Source: JAAYEL01 sp964344625
Lineage (GTDB): Bacteria > Bacillota > Clostridia > Tissierellales > Peptoniphilaceae
Direction: 5' to 3'
Assembly: GCA_964344625.1 (NCBI GenBank)
Contig: CAYFNZ010000014.1
Span: 1-25,341, forward strand
Length of the DNA: 25,341 nucleotides
In this document: positions 6,774 through 14,163 of the stretch, piece by piece
How the letters are laid out: each line of letters begins with the position of its first letter
How positions within the stretch are numbered: position 1 is the first letter of the stretch
Made by a program: the position numbers and the translations under genes
Notes under the pieces: generated by a model
What the model was told of the DNA's origin: nothing
The model's input: only the letters and a program-made list of their open reading frames with translations
Database searches by the model: none

Positions 6774-6783
6774 AAAACGAAAT
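6774..6783 (+). promoter_or_regulatory. Putative regulator element AAAACGAAAT (copy 4)
   Basis: It lies immediately downstream of the predicted ula transcription start. Its core matches copies 1 and 3, and its three-turn spacing from copy 3 would put bound proteins on the same face of the DNA. Confidence 0.5.
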
Positions 6784-6828
6784 CATACAAGGAAGTTAAT
6801 TCTGAAAAAGAAAAAAGGGGGAACTAAA

Positions 6829-7893
6829 ATGCCAAATATTAATGAAATTACTAGAGAGAAATGGATTTTACAAGCATTTCCTGAATGGGGAACTTGGTTG
6901 AATGAAGAAATAGATCAAGAAAAAGTAGAAAAAGGAAATGTAGCTATGTGGTGGATCGGTTGTACAGGAATCTGGTTTAAGACTGATCAAGATACAAATA
7001 TCGCTGTAGACCTTTGGTTCGGAAATGGTAAGAGAACTCTAAAGGTTAAAGAAATGGCTCCATACCATCAAATGAGAAATATGACAGGTGGGGTTATGAC
7101 TCAACCAAATAGGAGGGCTGCTCCTATAGTTTACGATCCATTTGCAGTAACTACTGTAGATGCTGTTTTATCAACACATTATCATAACGACCATATTGAC
7201 CCATTCTTCGCTGCAGCTGTAATTAATAACTGTAAAGAAGATGTTCCATTTATTGGACCACTTGAATCAGTAAAGAAATGGTTAAGCTATGGAGTGCCTG
7301 AAGAAAGATGTAAGGTTGTAAAGCCTGGAGATGTTATAAAAATAAAGGATGTAGAAATAGTTGTTGTTGATTCCTTCGACAGAACTTGTTTAGTAACTAC
7401 TGAAGTTGGCGAAGATGTAAGGGGAGTTTGCCCTACAAATATGGACGACAAGGCTGTTAACTACATTATAAAGACTAACGCTGGTAACTTCTACCACAGT
7501 GGGGACTCTCACTATTCAATCTACTTTGCAAAACATGGTCAAGACCATGATATAGATGTAGCTTTTGGATCATATGGTGAAAACCCAGTTGGTAACCAAG
7601 ACAAGATGACTTCAATAGATATTTTAAGGATGGCTGAAGCGCTTGACTGTAAGGTTGTTATTCCAATACACCACGATGTATGGACAAACTTCAAGGCTGA
7701 CCCACTAGAAATTCTTTTGAACTATAACTACAAGAAGGATGTATTAGACTACAAGTTCCATCCATTCTTATGGGAAGTTGGCGGAAAGTACACTTATCCA
7801 AAGGATAAAGACAAAACAAGATATCACTATAGAAGAGGCTTCGAAGATTGCTTCACTGAAGAACAAAATATACCTTTTAGATCAATGTTATAA
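6829..7893 (+). CDS. ulaG: L-ascorbate-6-phosphate lactonase
   Basis: A 354-residue metallo-beta-lactamase-fold enzyme, the same length as E. coli UlaG. It opens the lactone ring of L-ascorbate 6-phosphate to 3-keto-L-gulonate 6-phosphate in the cytoplasm. The metal-binding HYHNDH motif is at residues 117-122, the bridging Asp is in HSGDSHYS (about 226), and the final histidines are in IPIHHDVW (281-282). It is the first gene of the ula operon, with a strong Shine-Dalgarno (AAGGGGG) about 8 bases before the ATG and a near-consensus promoter 65 bases upstream. The stop codon sits in the loop of a 16-bp hairpin that separates this gene from the PTS genes. Identification is firm from motif, length and neighbours. 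Confidence 0.95.
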   Translation: MPNINEITREKWILQAFPEWGTWLNEEIDQEKVEKGNVAMWWIGCTGIWFKTDQDTNIAVDLWFGNGKRTLKVKEMAPYHQMRNMTGGVMTQPNRRAAPIVYDPFAVTTVDAVLSTHYHNDHIDPFFAAAVINNCKEDVPFIGPLESVKKWLSYGVPEERCKVVKPGDVIKIKDVEIVVVDSFDRTCLVTTEVGEDVRGVCPTNMDDKAVNYIIKTNAGNFYHSGDSHYSIYFAKHGQDHDIDVAFGSYGENPVGNQDKMTSIDILRMAEALDCKVVIPIHHDVWTNFKADPLEILLNYNYKKDVLDYKFHPFLWEVGGKYTYPKDKDKTRYHYRRGFEDCFTEEQNIPFRSML

Positions 7894-7908
7894 CATTGGT
7901 CTAAAAGG
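7873..7908 (+). other. Long RNA hairpin straddling the ulaG stop codon
   Basis: CCTTTTAGATCAATGTT (7873-7889) and AACATTGGTCTAAAAGG (7892-7908) form a near-perfect stem with one U-G pair. Allowing for a 4-base TATA loop leaves 16 pairs. The TAA stop is in the loop and right arm. No U-run follows directly, so an mRNA-stability or processing element is more likely than a terminator. Confidence 0.8.
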
Positions 7909-7935
7909 CAAAAATAAATTTAATAGAGGTGTAAT

Positions 7936-9393
7936 ATGGGAACATTAGAACTTATTTGGAAATTTATAGTTGAAAATATCCTAACCCAGCCAGCTTATTT
8001 TATAGGTTTTATGGTACTTTTAGGATATATCCTATTGAGAAAGCCTTGGTATGATTGCCTTGCAGGATTTGTAAAAGCTACAGTAGGATACTTCATCCTA
8101 AGCGTAGGTTCAGGTGGATTGGTATCTACATTTAGACCAATCTTAGTAGGCTTAAAGGAAAGATTTGATCTTTCAGCCATGGTAATTGACCCTTATTTTG
8201 GACAAAATGCTGTTCAATCTGCTATGGAACAACTTGGTAAGTCATTTTCACAAGTTATGATGCTATTATTTATAGCATTTATCGTAAATATCATTTTAGT
8301 AAGATTACAAAAATACACAAAAATGCGTGCAGTATTTACTACAGGTCACGTTCAAATGCAACAAGCAGCAACTGCTTTTTGGCTAATCCTATTCTGCTTC
8401 CCAACATTAGGAAGTACTCCTATGTTAGTAATTATGTCTATTTTATTAGGTTTATATTGGGCAGTAGGATCTAACTTAACAATTAAAGCAACTCAAGAAT
8501 TAACAGATGGTGCTGGATTTGCCCTAGCTCACCAACAAATGTTTGGCGTATACATAATGAGTAAATTATCAGAATTTATTGGTAAGAAGACTAAGTCTAA
8601 CAGAAAACTTGAAGACATGGAATTACCAGGTTGGTTATCAATTTTTAACGACAATATGGTTTCAACTTCAATCCTTATGACTTTATTCTTCGGAACAATC
8701 CTTTTAATTTTAGGTAAGGATTACTTGGTAGAAGCTCAATTTATGGAAGAAGGAGCATCTCTCTTCTTCTACATCTTAAAGACAGCCTTCCACTTCTCAG
8801 TTTATTTAGCAATACTACAACTAGGTGTAAGAACATTCGTTACAGAACTTACAGTTTCATTCCAAGGTATATCTGACAGGTTACTTCCTGGTGCTGTTCC
8901 TGGAATCGACTGTGCAGCAGTTTTCGGTTTTGGTTCACCAAATGCCATCACCTTAGGATTCTTATTTGGTGCCTTAGGACAATTCTTAGCTATAGCAGCT
9001 TTAATATTATTAAAGAGCCCAACAATTGTAATTGCGGGATTCGTTCCAGTATTCTTTGACAATGCTACTATTGGGGTTTACGCAAACAACAAGGGTGGTT
9101 TGAAAGCAACTATTATAGCTCCTTTCATATCAGGTTTGGTACAAGTATTTGGATCAGCTTTAATAGCATCATGGGTAGGTCTTGCAATTCATGGTGGATA
9201 CCTAGGCATGTTTGACTGGGCAACAGTATGGCCACTATTCACAGTGATTATGAAATACCTAGGCTATGCAGGTGTTGCTATAATAGCTATTGCATTAGTT
9301 ATGATTCCTCAGTTACAATATAAGAAGGAAAAAGAAAATTATTTCTTGATTACTAGCGATTACGAAGCTTATAAAAAGAACACAGGAAAGTAG
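7936..9393 (+). CDS. ulaA: PTS ascorbate transporter subunit EIIC
   Basis: A 485-residue polytopic membrane protein with roughly a dozen hydrophobic segments, slightly longer than the E. coli UlaA/SgaT permease (about 465). It transports L-ascorbate across the membrane while EIIB~P phosphorylates it. Recognisable family segments include the N-terminal PAYFIGFMVLLGYILLRKPW, FGQNAVQSAMEQLG, TGHVQMQQAATAFW and the conserved VPGIDCAAVFGFGSPNA (about residues 320-336). The start ATG is preceded by AGAGGTG. It follows the ulaG hairpin by 27 bases and is followed after 6 bases by ulaB, so the EIIC and EIIB genes are tightly linked. Substrate assignment to ascorbate rests on the lactonase, the EIIB/EIIA partners and the two epimerases in the same operon. 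Confidence 0.95.
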   Translation: MGTLELIWKFIVENILTQPAYFIGFMVLLGYILLRKPWYDCLAGFVKATVGYFILSVGSGGLVSTFRPILVGLKERFDLSAMVIDPYFGQNAVQSAMEQLGKSFSQVMMLLFIAFIVNIILVRLQKYTKMRAVFTTGHVQMQQAATAFWLILFCFPTLGSTPMLVIMSILLGLYWAVGSNLTIKATQELTDGAGFALAHQQMFGVYIMSKLSEFIGKKTKSNRKLEDMELPGWLSIFNDNMVSTSILMTLFFGTILLILGKDYLVEAQFMEEGASLFFYILKTAFHFSVYLAILQLGVRTFVTELTVSFQGISDRLLPGAVPGIDCAAVFGFGSPNAITLGFLFGALGQFLAIAALILLKSPTIVIAGFVPVFFDNATIGVYANNKGGLKATIIAPFISGLVQVFGSALIASWVGLAIHGGYLGMFDWATVWPLFTVIMKYLGYAGVAIIAIALVMIPQLQYKKEKENYFLITSDYEAYKKNTGK

Positions 9394-9399
9394 GTAGAA

Positions 9400-9684
9400 A
9401 TGAAAGTATTAGTTTGTTGTGCAAATGGTGCAGGTACTAGCTTAATGATGGAAATGAAGGTTAAACAAGCCTTCCAACAATTAGGCATAAAAGCTGAAGT
9501 ATCACATACATCTTTATCAGAAGGTAAGAACACTTCAAGATTCTACGACTTAGTAGTATGCTCTACAGCATTTGAAAAGAATTTTGAAGAATCAAAGGCT
9601 AAAGGTGTTAAGGTTATTGGTGTTAAGAATATTTTATCTCTTGATGAAATCAAAACTAAGATACAAGAAGCTGGTATTAAATAA
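9400..9684 (+). CDS. ulaB: PTS ascorbate transporter subunit EIIB
   Basis: A 94-residue cytoplasmic phosphotransfer protein of usual EIIB length. The P-loop-like active site is LVCCANGAGTSLMM; Cys7, immediately before ANGAG, is the expected phospho-acceptor, with an additional Cys6 beside it. It receives phosphate from UlaC and hands it to ascorbate in UlaA. It starts 6 bases after the ulaA stop with a modest ribosome site, so translational coupling to ulaA is likely. An intrinsic terminator lies directly downstream, before ulaC. Confidence 0.94.
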   Translation: MKVLVCCANGAGTSLMMEMKVKQAFQQLGIKAEVSHTSLSEGKNTSRFYDLVVCSTAFEKNFEESKAKGVKVIGVKNILSLDEIKTKIQEAGIK

Positions 9685-9690
9685 GTATTG

Positions 9691-9722
9691 TTAGCCCATG
9701 TTTACCATGGGCTAAAATTTTT
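9691..9722 (+). terminator. Intrinsic terminator inside the ula operon, between ulaB and ulaC
   Basis: TTAGCCCATG (9691-9700) and CATGGGCTAA (9706-9715) form a perfect 10-bp stem with a 5-base loop, followed by AATTTTT. This looks like a genuine but probably leaky terminator in the middle of the operon, since ulaC and the epimerase genes lie downstream without an obvious new promoter. Confidence 0.75.
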
Positions 9723-9733
9723 AGGGGGTAATT

Positions 9734-10192
9734 ATGTACAGTTTAAAAGATATTAGTTTAGAAGATGTAAAACTAAACCTTGAAGCAGACAATTGGGAAG
9801 ATGCGATTAGAAAACTAGCTATTGTTCCTTTAGAAAGAAAGATAATCAATGAAAATTACATAGAAGCCATGGTTAATTCCGTTAAGGAATTTGGTCCGTA
9901 TATTGTTCTAGGACCTCATATAGCCTTGGCCCATGCTAGACCAGAAGATGGGGCTTTAGAAACAGCTCTTTACTTTACTACATTAAAAAATCCGATAAAC
10001 TTTGGCTCAGAAGACTTTGACCCAGTAAAGATTTTAATCCTACTTTCAGCAAAAGACTCAGATAGTCACATTACCTTACTATCTGATTTAAGTATGATTT
10101 TAAGTGATGAAGAAGCTGTAGACAAGCTAATGAACGCAAAAAGCGAAGAAGAATTTTTAGAAACATTAAAAGGGGCATTAAATGAAAATTAA
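9734..10192 (+). CDS. ulaC: PTS ascorbate transporter subunit EIIA
   Basis: A 152-residue EIIA of the mannitol/fructose type (PTS_EIIA_2 fold), near the length of E. coli UlaC. The phospho-acceptor is His67 in PHIALAHARPEDGA. It takes phosphate from HPr and passes it to UlaB. The ATG follows TTAGGGGG by about 6 bases. It begins 18 bases after the mid-operon hairpin and ends inside the next gene, overlapping it by 11 bases, so EIIA and the unknown protein are probably translated together. Confidence 0.94.
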   Translation: MYSLKDISLEDVKLNLEADNWEDAIRKLAIVPLERKIINENYIEAMVNSVKEFGPYIVLGPHIALAHARPEDGALETALYFTTLKNPINFGSEDFDPVKILILLSAKDSDSHITLLSDLSMILSDEEAVDKLMNAKSEEEFLETLKGALNEN

Positions 10193-11222
10193 TAAAAAGA
10201 TAATGGCTCAAATGCCAAAGGCATATTCAGTTTGTCCTGTAGTTTTTAAGGGCCAACAAAAGATTATCGCAGCCACAGAAAAAGATGGTCCTATCAATCT
10301 TTTTGACAAGGACGGAAACCTTGAAGAAACAATCATCGAAAATTTCGGTGGGGTAATGTCAATTGTTCCATTATTAAATGAAGACGAAAGCTTTTTAACG
10401 ACATATAAATTCTACTCACCAAACGATGGCTATGACGCAAGCATTGTCCATATAAAAAAGAAAGATGGCAAGTGGACTTGGAGAAAGATAGTAGACCTAC
10501 CATTTGTTCACAGGTTTGACGTCTTAAGAGTAGAAGATAAAAACTACTTAATAGCCTGCACAATAAAGTCAGGTTTTGAATTTAGAAATGACTGGAACCA
10601 ACCAGGTAAGGTTTACGTTGGCCTTCTTCCAGACGACCTAGACCAAATTGATGAAAGCAATCCTTTGAAACTTGAAATTCTTCACGATAAGTTAAATAAA
10701 AACCATGGCTATTACAGGGTCAAAGAAGATAATCCATATTCATTGATTTCTTCTGTTGAAGGAGTCTTTAAGGTATTGCCACCTCAAGGAGATGCTTCAT
10801 GGACAATGCTTAAGATTTTGGACCAATCTACTTCAGATATTCTATATTACGATTTAGATGGGGATGGAAAAAAGGAATTGGTTACATTTTCAGAATTCCA
10901 TGGGGACCACTTAGACATTTTCAAGGAAGTTGAAGATGGAAGTTTTGAAAGGGTATTTGCCTATAAGAAGCCATTAAAATTCCTACATGCCCTATTTGCT
11001 ACTGAATACGAAGGCAAGACCTTGTTAGTGGTAGGCCATAGGGAAGGTGAAAGGGACCTATTTGCCCTTTACTACAACAAAGACACGAATTCTTATGATA
11101 GAATAGACATAGATACTAATGTTGGCGTGGCTAATGTTAGCGGCATTTTCAAGGATGACAAGCTTTCTTTAATAGCCTGCCACAGGGAAACTGATCAAGT
11201 TTGCATGTATGATTTCGACTAG
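10182..11222 (+). CDS. Uncharacterised beta-propeller-like protein of the ascorbate operon
   Basis: A 346-residue protein I cannot assign to a named enzyme family. It has no signal peptide or membrane segment, so it should be cytoplasmic. It is rich in short beta-strand-like blocks of 40-50 residues, such as HRFDVLRVEDKNYLIACTI, DILYYDLDGDGKKELVTF, LHALFATEYEGKTLLVVGH and the ending VSGIFKDDKLSLIACH. These resemble FG-GAP/VCBS propeller blades, and the DLDGDGKKE motif (about residues 224-232) looks like a Ca2+-binding loop. It overlaps ulaC by 11 bases, with AAAAGGGG as ribosome site, and is followed after 8 bases by ulaE, so it belongs to the operon. The pathway lacks a UlaD decarboxylase here, but nothing in this protein shows the TIM-barrel features of UlaD. 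A lactonase, epimerase or regulatory role is possible; the function is unknown. Confidence 0.8.
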   Translation: MKINKKIMAQMPKAYSVCPVVFKGQQKIIAATEKDGPINLFDKDGNLEETIIENFGGVMSIVPLLNEDESFLTTYKFYSPNDGYDASIVHIKKKDGKWTWRKIVDLPFVHRFDVLRVEDKNYLIACTIKSGFEFRNDWNQPGKVYVGLLPDDLDQIDESNPLKLEILHDKLNKNHGYYRVKEDNPYSLISSVEGVFKVLPPQGDASWTMLKILDQSTSDILYYDLDGDGKKELVTFSEFHGDHLDIFKEVEDGSFERVFAYKKPLKFLHALFATEYEGKTLLVVGHREGERDLFALYYNKDTNSYDRIDIDTNVGVANVSGIFKDDKLSLIACHRETDQVCMYDFD

Positions 11223-11230
11223 GAGATAAG

Positions 11231-12070
11231 ATGAATTACACTTTGGGAATTTATGAGAAGGCTCTTCCAGATGACCTTACTTGGGAAGAAAAATTTAAGA
11301 TTGCCAAGGAATATGGCTATGATTTCTTAGAAATTTCAATAGATGAAAGTGATAAGAGGCTAGCTAGATTGGACTGGACACCTGAAGAAAGGCTTGAATT
11401 ACTAGAACTTTCTAGGAAAATGGACCTTCCTTTTGGATCTATGTGCCTTTCTGGTCATAGAAAGTATCCTTTGGGAAGTTCAAATCCAGAAACTAGACAA
11501 AAAAGTCTCGAAATCGCTGAAAAAGCTATTCAATTGGCGGTGGATTTAGGGATAAGGATTATTCAACTAGCTGGATATGATGTATATTATGAGGATTCAA
11601 GTCCGGAAACAAAAAAATATTTCTTAGAAAATCTTATAAAAATAACTTCAATGGCAGCTTCAAAGGGGGTAATTCTCGCCTTTGAAACCATGGAAACAGA
11701 GTTTATGGATACGGTTGAAAAGGCTATGGCCTATGTGAACAAGGTTTCCAGTCCATATCTTGGAATTTATCCTGATTGTGGAAACTTAAATAATGCAAGT
11801 CTACTATATGATTCTGACTACGCTGAGGATTTTAGAAAAGGTCAAGGACATATCTTTGCCCTTCACCTAAAGGAAACCCAACCAGGTCTTTATAGAAATA
11901 TGCTATTTGGCCAAGGCAGGGTAGACTTTGATCAAGTTATCTCAGAGGCTAGAAAGCAAGGCATAAATAGGTTTGTAACAGAATTTTGGTACCTAGGAAA
12001 TGAGAATTATCTTGAAGATGTAAGGCATCAAAACACATTTATAAGAGAAAGATTGAATAAGTATTTTTAG
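11231..12070 (+). CDS. ulaE: L-ribulose-5-phosphate 3-epimerase (L-xylulose-5-phosphate 3-epimerase)
   Basis: A 279-residue TIM-barrel enzyme of the xylose isomerase-like superfamily, close to the E. coli UlaE/SgaU length. It interconverts L-xylulose 5-phosphate and L-ribulose 5-phosphate. Family segments visible are LGIYEKALP at the N-terminus, YDFLEISIDESDKRLARLDW, SMCLSGHRKYPLGS, the metal-site strand LAFETMETEF, GIYPDCGNLNN, and HLKETQPGLYRNMLFGQGRVDF. A ribosome site AGGAG overlaps the preceding stop. UlaF follows after 9 bases. Assignment is firm from sequence and context. Confidence 0.94.
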   Translation: MNYTLGIYEKALPDDLTWEEKFKIAKEYGYDFLEISIDESDKRLARLDWTPEERLELLELSRKMDLPFGSMCLSGHRKYPLGSSNPETRQKSLEIAEKAIQLAVDLGIRIIQLAGYDVYYEDSSPETKKYFLENLIKITSMAASKGVILAFETMETEFMDTVEKAMAYVNKVSSPYLGIYPDCGNLNNASLLYDSDYAEDFRKGQGHIFALHLKETQPGLYRNMLFGQGRVDFDQVISEARKQGINRFVTEFWYLGNENYLEDVRHQNTFIRERLNKYF

Positions 12071-12079
12071 GAGGTCTCA

Positions 12080-12775
12080 ATGTTAGAAGACTTAAAGAAA
12101 AAAGTATACGAAGCTAATATGCTTCTTCCAAAGCATGATTTAGTTACCTTAACTTGGGGCAATGTCAGTGAGAGAGATAAGGAAACTGGCTATATAGCTA
12201 TTAAGCCAAGTGGGGTAGACTATGAAAAGATGACTTATGAAGATATAGTGATAGTTGACTTAGACGGCAATGTAATCGAAGGAAACTTAAACCCTTCATC
12301 TGACACCAAGACACACTTGGAAATTTACAAGGCATTCAAGGATGTTCATGGTATCGTTCATACCCACTCAACCTATGCTACTTCATGGGCGCAAAGTGGT
12401 AGGGACATAAAGAGCTATGGTACAACCCATGCTGACTACATGTATGGTCCTATTCCAAATTTGAGAAATCTTACAAAAGAAGAAATAGATGAAGACTATG
12501 AGAAAAATACTGGAAAGTTAATCGTAGATTATTTCCAAGACAAGGATCCGATTTCAATGCCTGCTGTCTTATGCAAGAACCACGGCCCATTTTGCTGGGG
12601 TAAGGACGCCTTTGATGCTGTCCACAATGCCATAGTCCTTGAAGAAGTTGCCAAGATGGCACTTTTTACAGAAATGATTAACAAGGATGTAGAAGAAACT
12701 CCACAAGAGGTTCAAGATAAGCATTACTATAGGAAACATGGGGCAAATGCTTATTACGGTCAAAAGAAAAACTAA
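12080..12775 (+). CDS. ulaF: L-ribulose-5-phosphate 4-epimerase
   Basis: A 231-residue class II aldolase/AraD-fold enzyme of standard length. It converts L-ribulose 5-phosphate to D-xylulose 5-phosphate, the entry into the pentose phosphate pathway. The sequence shows TWGNVSERD near residue 25, IKPSGVDYEKM, SSDTKTHLEIYKAF, the zinc ligands in HTHSTYATSWAQ (about residues 94-96) and a CKNHGPFCWG segment with the further metal histidine (about 171). AGGAGG precedes the ATG. It is the last gene of the ula operon. The araD, ulaF and sgbE products are close homologues; the gene symbol is chosen from the operon context. Confidence 0.94.
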   Translation: MLEDLKKKVYEANMLLPKHDLVTLTWGNVSERDKETGYIAIKPSGVDYEKMTYEDIVIVDLDGNVIEGNLNPSSDTKTHLEIYKAFKDVHGIVHTHSTYATSWAQSGRDIKSYGTTHADYMYGPIPNLRNLTKEEIDEDYEKNTGKLIVDYFQDKDPISMPAVLCKNHGPFCWGKDAFDAVHNAIVLEEVAKMALFTEMINKDVEETPQEVQDKHYYRKHGANAYYGQKKN

Positions 12776-12787
12776 ATAAATTATATT

Positions 12788-12846
12788 AAGCTTATGCTAA
12801 AGTAAATTAAGATACTCTTTCCTCAACAAACTAGCATAAGCTTTTT
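12788..12846 (+). terminator. Terminator of the ascorbate operon
   Basis: AAGCTTATGCTA (12788-12799) and TAGCATAAGCTT (12832-12843) form a perfect 12-bp stem, followed by TTTTTATTT. The 32-base loop is unusually large but the stem and U-run are good. It lies 13 bases after the ulaF stop. Confidence 0.75.
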
Positions 12847-12925
12847 ATTTAAACATTTATAAAAAATCTCATAAAGAGTAGAATAAGGTTATTAAGGAAA
12901 TATTAACAAAAGAGGTGGAGTATTT

Positions 12926-14098
12926 ATGAGTAGAAATAAAATTCAAATTTTATATAGTTTCTTGCAGGGCTTTTATTGGGTGCTTTTTGGAATTACAATT
13001 TCCTTTGCAAACTCTTATTTAAGTGGCCTGGGGGTAGGAACCGACCTGATAGGTATAACCACAGCCTTGTTTTCAGGCCTTGCTGCCCTAGCTCAAGTTT
13101 ACCTTGGAAGGGCAGGCAGGAATAACCCTAGGTATAATTGGAAGTCCATACTTTTATTCTTGCTATTATTAAGAATGTTAATGAATATTATCTTGTTTTT
13201 TGTAAGCTCAAAAATACTAGCAGCCCTAGTGTTTGGTATAGCTATTTTCGCTATGCAAACCATGTTGCCATTTATAAGTACAGCTAATTTTTATTATATT
13301 TCCAAAGGAGTAGACCTAGATTATGGCCTAGCTAGAGGAACTGGTTCCTTATTTTTTGCGATAATGACTATTATTGTAGGTAACCTTGTAGCCAGCCATG
13401 GAATTATTTCCATTTTGAGCTCTGGCATGATAGCTTGCTTTTTATTTTTAATTCCAGTTTTACTATTGCCTTATAATCATACGAAAGACCACACAGCAAG
13501 TGCTGAAGAAAATGATGAAAAAAGACATAATTTTCTTAAGAAATACCCGCAATTTTCTATAAGCTTGATAGCTTTTGTTCTTATTATGGCAATTCATAAT
13601 AATACGAATACCTTCTTGCTTCAAATAATTGAACATGTGGGGGCTACGAATAAGGAACTGGGCAGGGCCTTGTTTATAGCGGCGGTTTTTGAACTACCAG
13701 TCATGCTATATTTTTCAAGATTGTTGAAAAAGTTTAAGACTAAATCCATGTTGATGGTATCAGCCCTTGCATTTGCCCTAAAAACCATCATCTATCTAGC
13801 ATCTAAAGGCATAGTGGGAATATATATCAGCCAAAGCTTGCAGCTACTTTCCTTTGCCTTGTTTATTTCAACTAGCGTATATTATACGCAAGAAAGGATG
13901 GAAATTCACGATTCACAACAAGGCCAATCCATGACAGCCAGCGCTGTAACCTTGGGGTCAGTCTTTGGTAGTTTAATTGGTGGCTTCTTAATCCAAGAAT
14001 ACTCACTCCAAGTTAATCTCTGGGTCATGGTAGGATTCGCCTTAATAGCATTCTTAATCCTATTTATGGTGGGAGATGAAAAAAATGAATCTTATTAA
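12926..14098 (+). CDS. Major facilitator superfamily transporter
   Basis: A 390-residue membrane protein with about 12 hydrophobic segments and a charged, Lys/Glu-rich central cytoplasmic loop (about residues 185-210), as expected between the two six-helix halves of an MFS carrier. The segment DLDYGLARGTGSLFFAI resembles the xxRGxGSxxxAI motif of LacY-like and MFS_1-like sugar or nucleoside proton symporters. The ribosome site AGAGGTGG precedes the ATG by 7 bases. It lies after the ula terminator and so is probably transcribed separately. A weak TAGAAT at 12879-12884 might be its -10. The substrate cannot be predicted; nothing ties it to ascorbate except proximity. Confidence 0.85.
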   Translation: MSRNKIQILYSFLQGFYWVLFGITISFANSYLSGLGVGTDLIGITTALFSGLAALAQVYLGRAGRNNPRYNWKSILLFLLLLRMLMNIILFFVSSKILAALVFGIAIFAMQTMLPFISTANFYYISKGVDLDYGLARGTGSLFFAIMTIIVGNLVASHGIISILSSGMIACFLFLIPVLLLPYNHTKDHTASAEENDEKRHNFLKKYPQFSISLIAFVLIMAIHNNTNTFLLQIIEHVGATNKELGRALFIAAVFELPVMLYFSRLLKKFKTKSMLMVSALAFALKTIIYLASKGIVGIYISQSLQLLSFALFISTSVYYTQERMEIHDSQQGQSMTASAVTLGSVFGSLIGGFLIQEYSLQVNLWVMVGFALIAFLILFMVGDEKNESY

Positions 14099-14163
14099 AT
14101 ATTTTTAATAATTTTGACAGGATAAAAAATCCGACATGAGTTATTATATAAGTGGAGGATGGA

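Noticed and set aside
12471..12763. Antisense frames of 63-64 codons inside ulaF
   Set aside because: Shadows of a clear coding gene on the opposite strand, without ribosome sites or recognisable products.
14114..14147. TTGACA at 14114-14119 followed by TATTAT at 14142-14147 as a promoter for the Tad operon
   Set aside because: The spacing is 22 bases, and a start after 14147 would remove or truncate the GGAGG ribosome site at 14154-14158. At 17 bases the -10 would be TGAGTT, a poor match. The Tad promoter remains unidentified.
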